Assembly (NCBI GenBank): GCA_964497185.1
Contig: CAZCBX010000015.1
Span: 1-47,801, forward strand
From: CAZCBX01 sp964497185
GTDB lineage: Bacteria > Bdellovibrionota_G > JALEGL01 > JAGRMV01
Length of the DNA: 47,801 nucleotides
Reading direction: 5' to 3'
Shown here: positions 23,476 through 32,551 of the stretch, piece after piece
Position numbering within the stretch: the stretch's first letter is position 1
How the letters are laid out: each line of letters starts with the position of its first letter
Translations under genes and position numbers: made by a program
The notes under the pieces: model-generated
What the model was told of the DNA's origin: nothing
The model's database searches: none
The model's input: the letters and a program-made list of their open reading frames with translations, nothing else

Positions 23476-25215
23476 TTAGGATTCGTTGTCAGAGAAGGTT
23501 TTAAGCTTTTTGGCGCGGCTGGGATGACGCAGTTTTCTTAGCGCTTTGGCTTCAATTTGACGAATTCGCTCACGGGTCACATCAAAGTCCTGCCCTACTT
23601 CTTCAAGGGTGTGGTCTGATTTTTCACCAATGCCAAAACGCATGCGCAATACCTTTTCTTCACGCGGTGTGAGGGTGGCCAATACGCGGCGCGTTTGTTC
23701 AGACAAACTCATGCCGATGACAGCATCTCCAGGGTTGATGGCGTTTTTGTCTTCGATAAAATCGCCCAAATTCGAATCTTCTTCTTCACCAATGGGGGTT
23801 TCGAGTGAAATGGGCTCTTTGGCAATTTTTAACACTTTGCGCACTTTATCCAGCGGCAGCTCCATGCGCTCTGCAATTTCTTCCGGAATGGGTTCACGGC
23901 CCAATTCTTGAATCAGCGCACGCGAAGTACGAACCAATTTATTGATGGTTTCAATCATGTGGACAGGAATACGAATGGTGCGGGCCTGGTCGGCAATGGC
24001 GCGGGTGATGGCTTGTCGAATCCACCAAGTGGCGTAGGTTGAAAATTTGTACCCACGACGGTATTCAAATTTATCAACGGCTTTCATTAAACCAATGTTG
24101 CCCTCTTGAATCAAATCCAAAAACTGAAGGCCACGGTTGGTGTATTTTTTGGCAATGGACACCACCAAACGCAGATTGGCTTCCACCAATTTGGTTTTGG
24201 CTTTTTCAGCTTGCGCCTCACCGTGTTGCAATTTTTGATACGTATCTTGAAGCTGTTTGATGGTCATTTCGGCTTCGTCTGAAATTTGTCCCAGAACTTT
24301 CTCAGAGCGTTTCACAGACTTTTCGATTTCAACCAGCTCTTCCAAACTAATTTTCTTAAGCTTTTTGGCCACTTTTTTAGATTCAGCATCGCCTTTTTTC
24401 GACTCTTTAAAAAAGACGCGCAACTCATCCAGCTTTTTACCACTGGTGGTTTCCGCACGTTCCAGTGCTTTTTCAGCACGCTCAATTTTCAAAATCATGT
24501 TCTTGAGTTTGGATACGATGCGGTTGATCCATTTACGGTTCAAATTGATATCTTTGAGCGTTTCGAACATTTTTTCGAAATTGCGTCCAATTTTATCGTT
24601 GATGTCTTTTTTCTTCTTGGCTGAAACCTTGCGCCGCTCTTGGGTCAGTTTTGTGTTTTCACGGTTGTACCGCTTGATGCGCGCAATTAGCTTCACGATG
24701 TCTTTGACGTATGCTTCTTCGTCAAAATCTTCGTCTTCTTCTTCAATGCCACGGATTAAATCTTTTACGCGGATGGTGCCTTTTTTTAATTTTTCGCCAA
24801 TCAAAAGCACTTCTTTGATGCCCACCGGGGACTTCATTAAAATTTCTAAAACTTCGTTTTCGCCTTCTTCAATTTTTTTGGCGATTTCGACTTCACCCTC
24901 GCGGGAAAGCAATGCAACTGAGCCCATGCGTTTTAAGTACATGCGCACTGGGTCGTTGGATCGGGCGGTCTCTATTTTTTTTGCGGTGGCGGCTTCATCT
25001 TCCGCATCTTTGCTTTTCTTGCTTTTTTTGCCCTGTTTTTCAGAGTCAACAATGGCGATGTCGAGCTCTCCAAACATGACCATGATGTCGTCAATTTGCT
25101 CGCTTTGGACCACCTCGTTGGGCAGAACTTCGTTGACCTCTTCGTAGGTTAAAAACCCCTTCTCTTTACCCGAGTCAATTAAATCCTGCAGAATCCCTGT
25201 ATCTTTATCTTCCAT
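23476..25215 (-). CDS. rpoD: RNA polymerase primary sigma factor RpoD (sigma70)
   Basis: About 579 residues. Region 1.1 is at the N terminus (DLIDSGKEKGFLTYEEVNEVL), region 1.2 is DPVRMYLKRMGSVALLSREGE (about 90-115), followed by a long charged non-conserved region. Regions 2.1-2.4 include LRLVVSIAKKYTNRGLQFLDL, FEYRRGYKFSTYATWWIRQA and ITRAIADQARTIRIPVHM; region 4 ends TLEEVGQDFDVTRERIRQIE. It directs RNA polymerase to housekeeping promoters. ATG at 25215 is chosen; a GTG at 25224 in frame is also possible. It is last in the rpsU-dnaG-rpoD block, only 5-14 bp behind dnaG. Confidence 0.97.
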   Translation of the reverse strand: MEDKDTGILQDLIDSGKEKGFLTYEEVNEVLPNEVVQSEQIDDIMVMFGELDIAIVDSEKQGKKSKKSKDAEDEAATAKKIETARSNDPVRMYLKRMGSVALLSREGEVEIAKKIEEGENEVLEILMKSPVGIKEVLLIGEKLKKGTIRVKDLIRGIEEEDEDFDEEAYVKDIVKLIARIKRYNRENTKLTQERRKVSAKKKKDINDKIGRNFEKMFETLKDINLNRKWINRIVSKLKNMILKIERAEKALERAETTSGKKLDELRVFFKESKKGDAESKKVAKKLKKISLEELVEIEKSVKRSEKVLGQISDEAEMTIKQLQDTYQKLQHGEAQAEKAKTKLVEANLRLVVSIAKKYTNRGLQFLDLIQEGNIGLMKAVDKFEYRRGYKFSTYATWWIRQAITRAIADQARTIRIPVHMIETINKLVRTSRALIQELGREPIPEEIAERMELPLDKVRKVLKIAKEPISLETPIGEEEDSNLGDFIEDKNAINPGDAVIGMSLSEQTRRVLATLTPREEKVLRMRFGIGEKSDHTLEEVGQDFDVTRERIRQIEAKALRKLRHPSRAKKLKTFSDNES

Positions 25216-25229
25216 ACCACGCACTTTCT

Positions 25230-26969
25230 TTACGAAGCTGCCGCATCCACAGCTCTCTTTTTTAAAGCGTATTTTGTTTGGGTTAACGCAATCACTTGAT
25301 CTTCTTGACCTTTTGCTTGCGCAAACTCAATTTGTTTTTGCAAAAAAGCCAGTTTGCGATTGGCTGTTTTACGAAAACAATCTCCCCATGCTTTTCGCAG
25401 TTGGTCTTTGGACCAATCCGGTTCAATTTCCAACATGGCGCCAGACAGTAGACTTCTATAGTCTTCTTTTGCCCAATGATCAATCCATTTCATGGGGTTT
25501 TGTGCCAATAAATCATCTTCCATACAGGATCGAGCAACATCCGTCAAATCAGGACTTGAGAGCAGTGACAACATCTCTTCTTGCGTCAGTTTGGCGCGAA
25601 AGGTTTCATGCTGGGCGTAAAGCACCAATAGCATAACTTCTTCAATGCTGGCGGGCGCCTGTACCGGCTTTTCAACAGCTTCAGGCACGGCGGCTGGTTT
25701 GGATACGGGCCTTGCCTTGGCAAAAATACTGGCATCAAGGCCCATTTTTTGACAGAAAGCATCTTTAAGCGCTTGCCCAATGTAGGCGTTATCCGCATGG
25801 GTGACCCAGTCCACCACATCTTCTAAAAAATCGGTTTTTTTCGAAATGGAAGCCGCTTGGGTGTAAAAAGTTTCGATAAGGTAATCGATCAACGCGGTGT
25901 GCGGGTATGCCAAAAATGCCTTCGAACCATGGGCGCGTATCCAAGTATCGGGATCTTCACCCTTGGGCATCACCATCACACGGGCCGATAACCCGCTGGG
26001 CAGAATGCTTCTGGCTGCTTTTTTACTGGCTTGCTGGCCTGCTTGATCGCCATCAAAAACCAAAATCACCTCGTCTACATACCTTCTTAACACTTTGGCA
26101 TGGTCGGACGTGGTGGCCGTTCCCAGCGTGGCCACGACATTTTCCACGCCGGCTGCGTGCAATGCCATTTGGTCAAAATACCCTTCAACGATGTACACCT
26201 TTTTGGTCCGGCGCATGGCTTGCTCGGCCATGTGCAAACCATACAGCGTTCGGCTCTTATCAAACCATTTGGTTTGGGGTGAATTGAGATATTTTGGTTT
26301 TTCATCACCCATGGCTCGACCGCCAAAACCAATGATTTCACCTTTGGCATCATAAATTGGAATCATCAAACGGTTGCGAAAAACATCATAATACGAATTT
26401 TTCTTTTGCTTGCGTGCAGCGATGACACCGACTTTCAACGCATCGGATAACGACTTTTCATCTCGCTTGAGTGCGCTGACCATGTTTTCCCAACCATCGG
26501 GCGCAAAACCAAGCCCAAAGGTTTCGATCATTTCGGGGGAAACGTCTCGTTTGGTGAGCACTTCAAGCGCGGCTTTGCCCAAGGGGTGCGTGGTCAGAAC
26601 CTGGTGATATTTTTTCTGCGCATATCGTAAAATGGCTTGCGAATAATCATCGACTTCTTGATGCTTGCGCTGATTTTGATAGGGCGTTAAATCTACACCC
26701 ACCTCTTTGGCGCCCCACTCCAACGCTTCAGGAAAAGTAAAGTGATGGTACTGCATCAAAAAATGATAGGTATTGCCTCCCACACCGCAACCAAAACAGT
26801 GATACAACTGTTTGGAACTGCTGACCTGAAAAGAAGGTGTTTTTTCATCGTGAAATGGACAACAGCCGACATGATTGGCCCCCGAGCGCTTTAAAGGCGT
26901 GACTTGGCCAACGATTTGCACCAAATCGAGTCGATTGCGAATGTCTTCTATGACGTCTTTGGGTATCAA
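25230..26969 (-). CDS. dnaG: DNA primase
   Basis: A 579-residue primase that makes RNA primers for replication. The N-terminal CHC2 zinc-binding domain shows CCPFHDEKTPSF and YHCFGCGVGGN. The TOPRIM core includes VYIVEGYFDQMAL and LVFDGDQAGQQA with its metal-binding acids. The C-terminal helicase-binding region is present but divergent. It starts with TTG: GGAGG lies 7 nt before it and the family start IPKDVIEDIRNRLDLVQIV follows directly. It lies between rpsU (81-bp gap) and rpoD, the classic macromolecular synthesis order. Confidence 0.97.
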   Translation of the reverse strand: MIPKDVIEDIRNRLDLVQIVGQVTPLKRSGANHVGCCPFHDEKTPSFQVSSSKQLYHCFGCGVGGNTYHFLMQYHHFTFPEALEWGAKEVGVDLTPYQNQRKHQEVDDYSQAILRYAQKKYHQVLTTHPLGKAALEVLTKRDVSPEMIETFGLGFAPDGWENMVSALKRDEKSLSDALKVGVIAARKQKKNSYYDVFRNRLMIPIYDAKGEIIGFGGRAMGDEKPKYLNSPQTKWFDKSRTLYGLHMAEQAMRRTKKVYIVEGYFDQMALHAAGVENVVATLGTATTSDHAKVLRRYVDEVILVFDGDQAGQQASKKAARSILPSGLSARVMVMPKGEDPDTWIRAHGSKAFLAYPHTALIDYLIETFYTQAASISKKTDFLEDVVDWVTHADNAYIGQALKDAFCQKMGLDASIFAKARPVSKPAAVPEAVEKPVQAPASIEEVMLLVLYAQHETFRAKLTQEEMLSLLSSPDLTDVARSCMEDDLLAQNPMKWIDHWAKEDYRSLLSGAMLEIEPDWSKDQLRKAWGDCFRKTANRKLAFLQKQIEFAQAKGQEDQVIALTQTKYALKKRAVDAAAS

Positions 26970-27050
26970 CGATGGTCCTCCGTGGTGCAGACGCGCAGAC
27001 GCGTAGGCATGATGTACCGGAGGAAATGGAATAATGCAATGGGTAGCGGT

Positions 27051-27263
27051 TTAACGGTAGGAACCACGTTTTTTAGACATGGCAGCTTTGCGCTTTTTCT
27101 TTTCGCTAGGCTTTTCGTAATGCTCACGTTTGCGAATTTCAGACAAAATACCTGCACGCTCACACATTTTCTTAAAGCGGCGCAAAGCACTTTCAAAAGA
27201 TTCACCGTCCTTAACTTTAACGGCGGTGGACTGATTGTTTGAAACGGCTCGATTGTTAGACAT
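27051..27263 (-). CDS. rpsU: 30S ribosomal protein bS21
   Basis: A 70-residue, strongly basic protein of the small ribosomal subunit. The S21 core is clear: VKVKDGESFESALRRFKKM, CERAGILSEIRKREHYEKPSEKKKRK. An N-terminal extension of about 14 residues (SNNRAVSNNQSTA) precedes the core. It is first in the rpsU-dnaG-rpoD order. A composite palindromic element lies about 170 bp upstream. Confidence 0.96.
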   Translation of the reverse strand: MSNNRAVSNNQSTAVKVKDGESFESALRRFKKMCERAGILSEIRKREHYEKPSEKKKRKAAMSKKRGSYR

Positions 27264-27430
27264 TGAAAATCAACTACTCTTTCTTGTTAAAAAATTGATG
27301 CTCGCTTGTACGCCAACCCATGCAAGATGTCAAGCCTCCACTGCGGTGAAAGTTTGAATGCAAAACTGTTATCCTCGCTGCAATCCATATATCGGATGCC
27401 GCATTTAGATGCTTTTTGTGGCGTCTTTGG

Positions 27431-27669
27431 GCCCGTGGGTGTTGGCATTCGCTAGTCCTCGCGCAGCTACCGGAGACGCTCATGCCAACACCCACGGGCT
27501 GAAGCTACATATTGTGTACATGTTTTCTTAAAAAACAAACGTCCTTGGCGTTTGTCTTTTCCCCAACCATCCGAAAAAAAATCTTCGATTGTCGAAAGCA
27601 GCTATTTGGGCCTTTGCTCACGTCTCCGCAGCGAAGCGAGGACTAGTGAGCAAAGGCCCCAATAGCTGC
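27431..27669. repeat. Composite palindromic element, copy 3
   Basis: Fills the gap between rpsU and the E1 gene (27264-27690); no ORF there is convincing. Hairpin A is a perfect 18-bp inverted repeat (27431-27448 and 27482-27499) with a 33-nt loop that is the reverse complement of the conserved loop. The core palindrome ACAAACG-TCCTTGG-CGTTTGT lies at 27535-27555. Hairpin B is 23 bp with one mismatch (27598-27620 and 27647-27669) and a 26-nt loop CGTCTCCGCAG...GAGGACTAG in forward orientation. Core-to-B spacing is 42 nt. Outside A, 27300-27430 shows nothing clear. Confidence 0.9.
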
Positions 27670-27690
27670 TCAAAATACGCATCAAAAAAA

Positions 27691-29883
27691 TTACGCCGAA
27701 GCCAAATCAATCGCAGCTTTCACAACGTCACTCACTTGTGGCAAAACAACATTGGCTGCAGTGCCAAGCGGAATATAAGTATCTACAGCTTGAACAACGC
27801 GCATTTGCCCCATAAAACCTGCTACATGAAATCCACTGACAATCGCCTCTGCAACTCCGCCTCCTTGACGGCATTCGTCCACGATCAACACTTTTTGATA
27901 CCCGTCGGCTTCTTTGTGCATGTCTTGCCAGGGCAGTGGCTTTAAAAATCGTAAATCCACCACTTTTACACGCAGCCCATGTTTTTGCTCCAGTGTCTGA
28001 GCCGCTTGAAGCGACATGTGCAAACCGTTGGCGTAGGAGAAAATCACCATGTCTTTGTGGTCTGGATGGTATATGCGGACGGTGGGCGTTTCAATCAAGT
28101 CGGGTTGGGCAGGGTACGACTGCAACCATTGTCCATCACCGGCTTGATGCAGGTCTTTTTGCATGTACAACGCGATCGGCTCCAAAAAAAACACCACGCG
28201 CCCCTGCGCTTTGGCGAAGGCCACGGCACTGTGTAACATCGAGACTGCATCGTCGCCGCGGGAAGGCACCATCACCAGCACGCCCGGCACGTCTAAAATG
28301 GCGGCCACCGAATGATCGTTGTGGAAATGCCCGCCAAAACCTTTTTGATAGGCAAAGGCTGCCATGCGGATCACCATGGGGTTCACATATTTGGCATTGG
28401 AAAAAAAGGCTTGTGAAGCGGCTTCACCCCGAATTTGATCTTGGGCGTTGTGGTAATAGGCCAAATATTGAATTTCTGGCATCGGAATAAATCCGATCTG
28501 GGCCATGCCGATGGCCAGACCCAAAATGGTGGTTTCATCAAGCAATGTATTAAACACACGTTTGGTGCCATAGGCGGCCACCAAGCCGTGGGTCACGTGA
28601 TACACGCCGCCTTTGCGCGCTACATCTTCGCCAAACAACACCGTTTTGGGCTCGGCGAGCATAAGGTCGTGCAAAGCCCAGTTAAGAAGCATCGCCATAT
28701 GTCGGGGTTTGGGGCTTTGTTCGGGCAGATGGCCGATATGTTGATCGAAATGGGCGGTGCGTGTTTTTTTCTTCACCGAGGGCAGTTTTTCAATCGCTGC
28801 GTCTCGGCGATACAGCGGTGCGATCACTTCTTCTACGGTCGTCAAATGTTGGATGCCCGCGGCTTGATCGCCCATGGCTTGAATGCGCGCTTTTTCGGAT
28901 AGATAAAAATCCAACAGTGTTTGAGCGGTTTCGCTGCCAGCATTGACGCAAAGCTGACTGCTGCGAATGATTGGATCTAATTTTTCTTCGATTTCAATTT
29001 CTTCTGGCAACCGATATGCGCTTTCTACATCGCTACCCGCGTGGCCAAACAAACGAATGGTGCGCATGTGCAAAAAGGCCGGTTTGCGTTTTTCACGAAC
29101 ATACGCAATGGCTTTCATGCTCTGCGTAAAAACATGATCCAAGTCCAAGCCATCGGCAAAGAAATAGGCTATGTCAGGACGTGCTTTCATTTTAGAGGCG
29201 ATCCAACCGCGTGGCGTGCGCACGGATATACCAAAACCATTGTCCTCACATACAAAAAGCATGGGCGTGGGAAGCTTTTGATACGCCGACCAAGAGGCTG
29301 CATTAAAAGCTGTTTGCGCACTGGCGTGATTGCAGCTTGCATCTCCAAAATTGCACATCACGATGGAATCGGCCGCCACTGGCATGTCCATTTTCATATG
29401 GGCGGCTCGGGATATCCCAAAGGACATGCCCACGGCTTTGGGCAAATGGGATGCGATGGTGCTGGTTTGTGGAATCACCCAAAGATCGGGGTGTCCCCAT
29501 ACTTTATGACGTCCGCCACTGCAGGGGTCATTTTTATCGGCACAGAAAGACCGAACCGTCTCCGACACCATGCTGGCATGGCCTAAGGCTTGGGCGCGGG
29601 CCAACATCAATGCGCCGCTGCGGTAATGCAATAAGCATGGATCGGTTCGGCCCAACAAATGGCCCAATACAACATTGCCCTCATGGCCAGCGCTGCCGAT
29701 GGTATAGAACCCATAGCCTTTGGCTTTGAGCCTACGGGCCTCATAGTCCAGCAATCGGGATTGTATTTGCAAACGGGTTAACTGAGATAAAACGGATGGA
29801 TCAAGGCTGCTTTGATGCGCGCCACGCGAGAGAGATTTTAATGCCTGAAGATATTGATTTTCAACCAGCCCCGTTCGATCCAT
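27691..29883 (-). CDS. Fused alpha/beta E1 component of a 2-oxoacid dehydrogenase (branched-chain type)
   Basis: A 730-residue thiamine-diphosphate enzyme in which E1 alpha (about residues 1-370) and E1 beta (about 390-730) are one chain. The alpha part has the ThDP motif FGDASCNHASAQTAFNAASW and CEDNGFGISV, and RLFGHAGSDVESAY. The beta part has VLFGEDVARKGGVY, FIPMPEIQYLAYYHNA, VLVMVPSRGDDA and VVDLRFLKPLPW. Such fused chains occur in several phyla and resemble 2-oxoisovalerate dehydrogenase. E2 and E3 are not in the window, so the exact substrate is inferred. Its ATG has GGAG upstream and sits 14 bp after metK, probably one operon. Confidence 0.9.
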   Translation of the reverse strand: MDRTGLVENQYLQALKSLSRGAHQSSLDPSVLSQLTRLQIQSRLLDYEARRLKAKGYGFYTIGSAGHEGNVVLGHLLGRTDPCLLHYRSGALMLARAQALGHASMVSETVRSFCADKNDPCSGGRHKVWGHPDLWVIPQTSTIASHLPKAVGMSFGISRAAHMKMDMPVAADSIVMCNFGDASCNHASAQTAFNAASWSAYQKLPTPMLFVCEDNGFGISVRTPRGWIASKMKARPDIAYFFADGLDLDHVFTQSMKAIAYVREKRKPAFLHMRTIRLFGHAGSDVESAYRLPEEIEIEEKLDPIIRSSQLCVNAGSETAQTLLDFYLSEKARIQAMGDQAAGIQHLTTVEEVIAPLYRRDAAIEKLPSVKKKTRTAHFDQHIGHLPEQSPKPRHMAMLLNWALHDLMLAEPKTVLFGEDVARKGGVYHVTHGLVAAYGTKRVFNTLLDETTILGLAIGMAQIGFIPMPEIQYLAYYHNAQDQIRGEAASQAFFSNAKYVNPMVIRMAAFAYQKGFGGHFHNDHSVAAILDVPGVLVMVPSRGDDAVSMLHSAVAFAKAQGRVVFFLEPIALYMQKDLHQAGDGQWLQSYPAQPDLIETPTVRIYHPDHKDMVIFSYANGLHMSLQAAQTLEQKHGLRVKVVDLRFLKPLPWQDMHKEADGYQKVLIVDECRQGGGVAEAIVSGFHVAGFMGQMRVVQAVDTYIPLGTAANVVLPQVSDVVKAAIDLASA

Positions 29884-29897
29884 CCGGCCACTCCGCG

Positions 29898-31088
29898 TTA
29901 GCTGCTTGAAGATCCCTGCGCATCAAAAAAGGCTTGAATGGCCTCCACCCGATCGGTTTGCTCCCAAGAAAAACCTTTTTCCTGTCGGCCAAAATGACCA
30001 TAGGCAGCCGTTTGTTTAAAAATGGGGTTTCGAAGTTGCAAGCCATCCATGATGGCTTTGGGTTTTAAAGGAAACACCTCACGCACCATTGTGGACAAAT
30101 CGTCGGTTGAATAAGCGGAAGTGCCATAGGTATCAACCATCACAGATACAGGGTCTGCAACACCAATGGCATAAGCCAGCTGAACTTCGCAGCGGGAAGC
30201 CACGCCTGAGGCCACGATGTTTTTGGCAATGTAGCGCGCCACGTAGGAGGCGCTGCGATCCACTTTGGTGGCATCTTTGCCGGAAAATGCGCCGCCGCCA
30301 TGCCGGCCCCATCCGCCATACGTATCCACCACAATTTTTCTTCCCGTCAATCCGGCATCGCCTTGCGGGCCGCCAATGACAAATTTTCCCGTGGGGTTGA
30401 TGAAATACTTGGTTTGATCGGTCAGCCATTGGCCATCAAATACCGGATCAATCACGTGTTTTTTCATATCCTCCACAATGCGCGCGTGCTCGATGTTATC
30501 ATCATGTTGCGTGGAAAGAACAATGGTGTCCACCGAATGCGCTTTGCCATCCTCGTACACAAATGTCACTTGTGCCTTGCCGTCAGGGCGCAAATAGTCC
30601 AGCGTTTGATTTTTACGAACTTGGCTCAGCTGTTGGGTAAGCCGATGGGCGTAGTAAATGGGATTGGGCAAGAAAGCGTCGTTTTCATCACACGCATAAC
30701 CAAACATCAAACCTTGATCACCCGCACCCAGCTCTTTGTACAAACCATCGCCTTCATCCACACCCTGTGCAATGTCGGGCGACTGTTGGCCAATGGAAAT
30801 CATCACCGCGCAGTGATCGGCATCAATGCCGTAATCAGCATTGGTGTAGCCAATGTCACGAAGGGTTTCGCGCACCAAACTGGCATAGTCCACTTTGGCA
30901 TGTGTGCGCACCTCACCCGCCAAATGAATAAACCCGGTGGCGGTCATGGTTTCAATGGCCACGCGAGCGTCGGGGTCTTCTTTTAATATGGCATCCAGAC
31001 AGGCATCTGAAATTTGATCGCAAATTTTATCGGGGTGACCTTCTGTGACCGATTCAGAAGTAAACAAAAACTTTTTTAAGTCGAGCAT
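29898..31088 (-). CDS. metK: S-adenosylmethionine synthetase
   Basis: A 396-residue enzyme forming SAM from methionine and ATP. Family motifs: LFTSESVTEGHPDKICDQISDA at the N terminus, GAGDQGLMFGYACDEN (the adenosine-binding signature), IDPTGKFVIGGP-like INPTGKFVIGGPQGDAGLTGRK, and GGGAFSGKDATKVDRSA, the P-loop-like signature. The frame opens at 31112, but AAAGGA 8 nt before the ATG at 31088 sets the start. The fused E1 gene follows 14 bp downstream. An 18-bp palindrome lies about 60 bp upstream. Confidence 0.98.
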   Translation of the reverse strand: MLDLKKFLFTSESVTEGHPDKICDQISDACLDAILKEDPDARVAIETMTATGFIHLAGEVRTHAKVDYASLVRETLRDIGYTNADYGIDADHCAVMISIGQQSPDIAQGVDEGDGLYKELGAGDQGLMFGYACDENDAFLPNPIYYAHRLTQQLSQVRKNQTLDYLRPDGKAQVTFVYEDGKAHSVDTIVLSTQHDDNIEHARIVEDMKKHVIDPVFDGQWLTDQTKYFINPTGKFVIGGPQGDAGLTGRKIVVDTYGGWGRHGGGAFSGKDATKVDRSASYVARYIAKNIVASGVASRCEVQLAYAIGVADPVSVMVDTYGTSAYSTDDLSTMVREVFPLKPKAIMDGLQLRNPIFKQTAAYGHFGRQEKGFSWEQTDRVEAIQAFFDAQGSSSS

Positions 31089-31222
31089 GGGTTTTCCTTT
31101 GATGGTGACCACTTGAAAAACGTTTGTTGACCAGTAACATTGGTTGTTTCATTGATCAATGAAAACCATCGTTCTGTTTGATGCCAAGCGTGTCTTAAAA
31201 AATCCATTTTAAAACACTTCAT
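31076..31222 (-). CDS. Possible 48-residue leader ORF overlapping the metK start
   Basis: ATG at 31222 with AGAAG 7-8 nt upstream opens a 48-codon frame that ends 13 bp inside metK, in a different frame. The peptide (MKCFKMDFLRHAWHQTERWF...) matches nothing I know and contains the palindrome region. It could couple translation to metK or be chance; the remainder of the rapZ-metK gap shows no other gene. Confidence 0.2.
   Translation of the reverse strand: MKCFKMDFLRHAWHQTERWFSLINETTNVTGQQTFFKWSPSKENPCST
31147..31164. promoter_or_regulatory. 18-bp perfect palindrome upstream of metK
   Basis: TTTCATTGATCAATGAAA is a perfect even palindrome 58 bp upstream of the metK start, with further imperfect symmetry (TGGTT/AACCA) outside. 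It has the form of an operator for a dimeric regulator. It was not found upstream of ahcY or the cystathionine genes. Confidence 0.4.
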
Positions 31223-31258
31223 ACAATTTCTTCTCTCATGGGAGGGCTTTTTGGATGC

Positions 31259-32149
31259 TTACACATGGGGGCTCTCCAGTTGACGGTGGAGCACTTCGCA
31301 ATCATATTCCATGTCGCGTATGGCTTTCTGCAACGCTTGCGCAATGGCCACCGAGCGATGTTGACCGCCGGTACACCCAATGGAAATCTGTAAATATGAT
31401 TTTCCCTCTTGTTGGTAGCGTGGCAATAAAAAACGCGCCCAATCGCTAAGCTTATCCACAAAAGTTTTGGCATCTTCTTGACCCATGACATACGCCTGCA
31501 CATCTTGATCAAGGCCCGTTTTCACCCGCAGCGCCGGTTCGAAATAGGGATTTTTTAAAAAGCGCACGTCCATGACCAAATCTGAATTAAGCGGCACGCC
31601 ATATTTATAACCAAAAGACATGATGGTCACTTTTAAAGAATTGCCGCCAATCAAAGGATCTGAATACATTTTAAGCATGCGGTGGCGCAAATCCCGCGAT
31701 GAAAAATCCGACGTATCAATGCAGTGATGGGCCATGTTTCGGACCTTGGACAAAAGCTCTCTTTCCTTTAAAATGCCATCGTCTACCGATCCTGTAGGAG
31801 ACAAAGGGTGGCGATGACGTGTCTCGCTAAAGCGGCGCATCAATACTTCATCTTTGGCATCCAAAAAAACCAGCTCGAGCGAAGGATCTTTTTCCAATCT
31901 TTTTTCCAGCAGCTGGGGCAACAAAGTAATGGACCGCTGATTTCGTGCGTCCAACACCAACGCTTGTTTTTCATTGATGGGCGATGCGGCAGTTGTTTGC
32001 GCATGGGTGGCTTGATCCATGTGGTCAAAAAAAGCGGGCAGCAGTTCCACGGGCATGTTGTCAATGCAGTTGTAGCCTAAGTCTTCGAGCGCCTTGCTGG
32101 CCAAAGATTTTCCTGAACCCGATAGGCCTGAAATAATCACAGTTTTCAT
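31259..32149 (-). CDS. rapZ: RNase adapter protein RapZ (YvcJ family)
   Basis: A 296-residue nucleotide-binding protein. Walker A is at the N terminus (IISGLSGSGKSLAS), VFLDAKDEVLMRRFSETRHRHPL lies in the middle, and the C-terminal domain has the family signature SFGYKYGVPLNSDLVMDVRFLKNPY and IGCTGGQHRSVAIAQ. In enterobacteria RapZ presents sRNAs to RNase E and senses glucosamine-6-phosphate; in other bacteria its role is less clear. It follows hpf and rpoN, the usual rpoN-locus order, but there is a terminator between it and hpf and no ptsN gene. Confidence 0.95.
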   Translation of the reverse strand: MKTVIISGLSGSGKSLASKALEDLGYNCIDNMPVELLPAFFDHMDQATHAQTTAASPINEKQALVLDARNQRSITLLPQLLEKRLEKDPSLELVFLDAKDEVLMRRFSETRHRHPLSPTGSVDDGILKERELLSKVRNMAHHCIDTSDFSSRDLRHRMLKMYSDPLIGGNSLKVTIMSFGYKYGVPLNSDLVMDVRFLKNPYFEPALRVKTGLDQDVQAYVMGQEDAKTFVDKLSDWARFLLPRYQQEGKSYLQISIGCTGGQHRSVAIAQALQKAIRDMEYDCEVLHRQLESPHV

Positions 32150-32186
32150 AGTGCTTATTCTTGCGGCCCTGCCCTAAAATAGCAAT

Positions 32187-32208
32187 AAAAAAGGGGGCCG
32201 TGGCCCCC
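32187..32208 (-). terminator. Intrinsic terminator after hpf
   Basis: On the minus strand GGGGGCC-AC-GGCCCCC (32193-32208) is followed by TTTTTT (32187-32192). It is a strong rho-independent terminator ending the rpoN-hpf transcript before rapZ, so rapZ probably needs its own promoter or read-through. Confidence 0.85.
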
Positions 32209-32233
32209 CCTTCATCCATTTTAGTTTAAATCC

Positions 32234-32551
32234 TTAAGCAGCAGCTGTGGCTTTTAAATGTCGAATGCGACGGATTTTTCGGTCGTGGTGACGTCGAATG
32301 GTTTTTTCCACTTTGGCAAATGCTTGTTCAATGGAAGCATAAATATCACCCGTTGCGCCCACGCCATGGGTGCGAAAGTTTTTGGCTCTAACCACGACTT
32401 CGGCTTTCTGCAGGTAGCTTTCTGCCGATAGCGTTACGTGGCATTCCATGGCATCCAGGCCATAACGGCTAATTTTTTTCATCTTTTGATTAATTTTATC
32501 TTTCACCGCATCCGATGAGTCCATCTGTTTGAATGTAATGTCTGTTTTCAT
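32234..32551 (-). CDS. hpf: Ribosome hibernation promoting factor (short form)
   Basis: A 105-residue HPF/YfiA-type protein that binds the 30S subunit and promotes inactive 70S/100S ribosomes. The core beta-alpha-beta-beta-beta-alpha pattern is seen: TDITFKQMDSSDAVKDKINQKM, DAMECHVTLSAES, KAEVVVRAKNF and GDIYASIEQAFAKVEKTIRRHHDRK. It lacks the C-terminal dimerisation domain of long HPF. Two ATGs are adjacent; GGGAGG lies 5 nt before the second, which is used here. It is 38 bp downstream of rpoN and ended by a strong terminator. Confidence 0.95.
   Translation of the reverse strand: MKTDITFKQMDSSDAVKDKINQKMKKISRYGLDAMECHVTLSAESYLQKAEVVVRAKNFRTHGVGATGDIYASIEQAFAKVEKTIRRHHDRKIRRIRHLKATAAA

Noticed and set aside
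24257..25147. Long plus-strand ORF of 296 codons opposite rpoD
   Set aside because: A Ser/Phe-rich shadow of the Glu/Lys-rich rpoD coding strand.
31089..31258. SAM riboswitch before metK
   Set aside because: I could not find the conserved core of SAM-I, SAM-II or SAH riboswitches on the metK strand; a covariance-model search would settle it.
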